From: Bacteroidales bacterium UBA1181
GTDB taxonomy: Bacteria > Bacteroidota > Bacteroidia > Bacteroidales > Paludibacteraceae
Reading direction: 5' to 3'
Assembly: GCA_002310215.1 (NCBI GenBank)
Contig: DBYR01000031.1
Span: 1 to 16,198 of the forward strand
Length of the DNA stretch: 16,198 bases
This document shows, piece by piece, positions 14,005-16,198 of this stretch. A program made the translations under genes and the position numbers. The notes under the pieces were generated by a model, which was given only the letters and a program-made list of their open reading frames with translations, ran no database searches and had not been told where the DNA came from. How positions within the stretch are numbered: the stretch's first letter is position 1; each line of letters starts with the position of its first letter.

Positions 14005-16198
14005 TGATGTGTAGCACATCATAGGCCCGGATTATGGCATCATCAACAGACGGACTGCCATAATCCATCAGGTTACGCCAATCCTGGTCTTTCGTATAAC
14101 CCGTTATCACATCAAAAGGATGTTTCAATCCAAACACAAGATGCCCTAATTCATGAGGAGCCGTATGCGATTGAAGCATAAAGTCATTGCCCTCTCGCAT
14201 CTTAGAATACTTTACAAGAGCCTGAGTCCCTAAGGTATTCATATTTGGATAATCATCATTTAATGGCGCATATCCTGAATATGTATCATTTTTAGTGTCA
14301 ATTTTTAATTTATAAGAGTTAGGAATGAATATAATGCCATACTTTGACTCTTTTTTACGATAAAGGTCAGGTTCGAAAGGCTCTCCTTTCGCCACATTAA
14401 AATCGAAATCAGAGATTATCTCGGCAGTTGGGTCAAATTTAAAATGAACATTGATAGGATTGTAAATCTCATTGATGACTTTCTGAACTTTATCGTAATC
14501 AAACCCTTCACAAATTGTAGACACACCATTTTTATCCTTGCCGTTCAAGACTCTCACGTGAAGGTTGTATTCCCGGTATTCACAAGGGACGACATACAAT
14601 CTGTACAAGGATTTGTTGCCTTGTGACAACAATATATATGGGACATTTGACTTGTCCGGCCATGTTTTGAAATTGCCACTTGTCACGGAAAGGGTAATGG
14701 TCTTTTTTGACTGGTTAACACTTTTGGTCACCGTGATTTTAGCTGGAGATCCACAATGTTTGGAGGAAATTTTCAAATCATTCAGATTAACATCGGATTC
14801 CTTCACTAACAAGTCCACTTTATATGTCTCATTAGGTTTCATGTATAAGAACTGATAATCTTCCTCACACGTAATACTCTTATTCTCATATATGGATTTA
14901 ACACAAGTTGGGTTTTCATCTACTTTATGAGGATGCAAGATTTTATCATTATCCGCATTCACAATGGATATCGACATGCTTTCCTCGTCTTTTTTCGCAA
15001 AATAATCAGCCCACTTCTGCAGTTGATTCTTGTCATTCGTGTCTACATATATTACAAAATCGACTATGCCTTCACTGGAAAAGACTATTAGTCCAAAAGA
15101 ACCACCTTGCTCTCTTTTACACAAACATGCATCAACGATTGACGGAATAATCATAGTGCCAGCGTCGTTTATTTCATTCCATTCGATAGGATTAGCATAC
15201 ATACAAATTCCCAATGTGGAAGTCATATTGCCGGCGGTGTAGCGGGTATATCCAGAAACGCATTTTCCCAACTTGGTATCAAACGATTTACTATACGTAT
15301 GCAAAGCATCGAAAAAAGCGCTAATTTCATCAAATTCAGAGACAATAAACCCGCAGTCTACAATCTCGTTGGAAACTTTTTCCTTACCTCCCGATTTTGT
15401 CACCGCATCGAATGACGTAAAGAAATCATATTGCCGAACGATTTGTTCCCGAGCAGTTGACGAATTAGAATAAGAAGACAGCCACTCGAATTTTGTGGAA
15501 TTAGGTTTCTTAAATAGCAAGAATCTCACCCATTCCTCAAATTCCTCTCTTGCCTTGAGACGATCCGATTTCTCACGCAGTTCAATCATCAATGACGCAT
15601 CCATCGTCTGATCCTCCGCAAAGAATGTTATAAGACCAAACGCCTTCCCACAATTGCAATAAAAACCTGCTTTTACCCTACTCTTAGAAGAGCTCATATC
15701 CGAGAAATCGGATATCTGATAATTAGATATGGTTGGGGAGTTCTTCCAAGAGAATAGCACTATACTGACGGTCCTCGTATCACTTGCATTGGATGTCAAA
15801 TGGGATGAAGTGAGAGATCTCAAATAAGTAAACTGCCCCATCTGTAGTTTAACATTATCCTTCCCAATGAAAAAATCAGTAATATCTTTTTCATACCAAT
15901 AAGTTTCATCGTCAAGGGGGGCAAACTGTCCAACACTGATTCCTCCTACCCTAGATAACTTACCATACAATTTTTCTTTTTCTATCCGGTAAAAGAGCGC
16001 AATATTATTCTTAACCCTGGTTTCCTCATCATCACCAATCAATCCATTGAGAACATTACCCAACCACGTAAAGCCCTCTATTGTCGCCAATCCATCCTCA
16101 TCCCCCTGCAAGAACTTCCATACGAACATCGTAGGGTCCTGCATGATCTTCCATTGGAAGTGGGCGAGGAAGTCACCATTATTGTAGTCCATCAGGTT
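13985..16198 (-). CDS. Large metallopeptidase-like protein with two Met-turn modules (5' end outside window)
   Basis: The frame runs open to the window edge: Asn-Leu precede the first visible Met, giving NLMDYNNG, so the ATG at 16192 is internal and not the start. Residue numbers here count from that Met (735 residues). The C terminus holds a zinc-peptidase module: HELGHLVFGLKH (680-691, zinc ligands His680, His684 and probably His691, catalytic Glu681) and NLMDYG (707-712), a metzincin-like Met-turn. The opening NLMDYNNGDFLAHFQWKIMQ looks like the end of a second such module, followed by the aromatic QW block often seen after it in Bacteroidota. Between them lie a duplicated domain with CxC pairs (about 141-230 and 321-412), a beta-rich Ig-like stretch (about 430-545) and the pro-catalytic region. 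No membrane segment or C-terminal sorting domain is visible. Secretion and substrate are unknown. Codon use is more AT-rich than in the ABC genes. Confidence 0.85.
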   Translation of the reverse strand, partial: NLMDYNNGDFLAHFQWKIMQDPTMFVWKFLQGDEDGLATIEGFTWLGNVLNGLIGDDEETRVKNNIALFYRIEKEKLYGKLSRVGGISVGQFAPLDDETYWYEKDITDFFIGKDNVKLQMGQFTYLRSLTSSHLTSNASDTRTVSIVLFSWKNSPTISNYQISDFSDMSSSKSRVKAGFYCNCGKAFGLITFFAEDQTMDASLMIELREKSDRLKAREEFEEWVRFLLFKKPNSTKFEWLSSYSNSSTAREQIVRQYDFFTSFDAVTKSGGKEKVSNEIVDCGFIVSEFDEISAFFDALHTYSKSFDTKLGKCVSGYTRYTAGNMTSTLGICMYANPIEWNEINDAGTMIIPSIVDACLCKREQGGSFGLIVFSSEGIVDFVIYVDTNDKNQLQKWADYFAKKDEESMSISIVNADNDKILHPHKVDENPTCVKSIYENKSITCEEDYQFLYMKPNETYKVDLLVKESDVNLNDLKISSKHCGSPAKITVTKSVNQSKKTITLSVTSGNFKTWPDKSNVPYILLSQGNKSLYRLYVVPCEYREYNLHVRVLNGKDKNGVSTICEGFDYDKVQKVINEIYNPINVHFKFDPTAEIISDFDFNVAKGEPFEPDLYRKKESKYGIIFIPNSYKLKIDTKNDTYSGYAPLNDDYPNMNTLGTQALVKYSKMREGNDFMLQSHTAPHELGHLVFGLKHPFDVITGYTKDQDWRNLMDYGSPSVDDAIIRAYDVLHINGFSGY

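Noticed and set aside
16190..16192. ATG at 16192 as the real start of the metallopeptidase
   Set aside because: It is the Met of an NLMDY Met-turn, and the frame continues as Asn-Leu to the window edge without a stop.

Overview
The window reads as a piece of Bacteroidota chromosome, most likely Bacteroidales. The evidence is indirect but consistent: several promoters match the Bacteroides-type consensus (TTTG, about 18-19 nt, TAnnTTTG), large secreted proteins carry Ig-like modules, a DUF4377-like secreted protein is present, and ribonuclease Y sits beside zapA. No rRNA, tRNA, CRISPR array, transposase or phage gene was seen. No stretch without a gene exceeds 300 bases; the longest is about 280 bases between the coiled-coil gene and the nucleotidyltransferase.

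Left edge (1-3803, minus strand): a very large exported protein whose 3' end lies outside the window. It has a signal peptide, seven RCC1-type blades that should close one beta-propeller, and then at least four Ig-like stretches. Positions 3884-7363 (minus) hold housekeeping genes: a sodium/calcium exchanger-family transporter with its own promoter, rny (ribonuclease Y) with an intrinsic terminator, a hairpin-terminator in the zapA-rny gap, zapA, and a small coiled-coil gene with a GTG start and its own promoter. Positions 7525-9623 (plus) are a two-gene sugar-nucleotide operon, a nucleotidyltransferase and galE, ending in a clear terminator. A 64-nt perfect inverted repeat (9625-9688) fills the junction between this operon and the convergent ABC operon.

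Positions 9691-13242 (minus) encode the two halves of a heterodimeric ABC exporter. The upstream gene has a degenerate ATPase site (Asp for the catalytic Glu, Gln for the switch His), and the downstream gene supplies the intact site and a variant LSQGQ signature. A small secreted DUF4377-like protein follows (13373-13729) with a good promoter and terminator. The right edge (13985-16198, minus) is the 3' part of a large metallopeptidase-like protein. It has a complete zinc-binding HELGH plus Met-turn module at its C terminus. At the window edge it also has a second Met-turn (NLMDYNNG) whose HExxH half must lie outside the window. An internal duplication with paired CxC motifs lies between the two.

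The most unusual material is the two edge genes: the seven-blade RCC1/Ig surface protein and the apparently two-headed metallopeptidase. The middle of the window is ordinary core genome with good regulatory signals.
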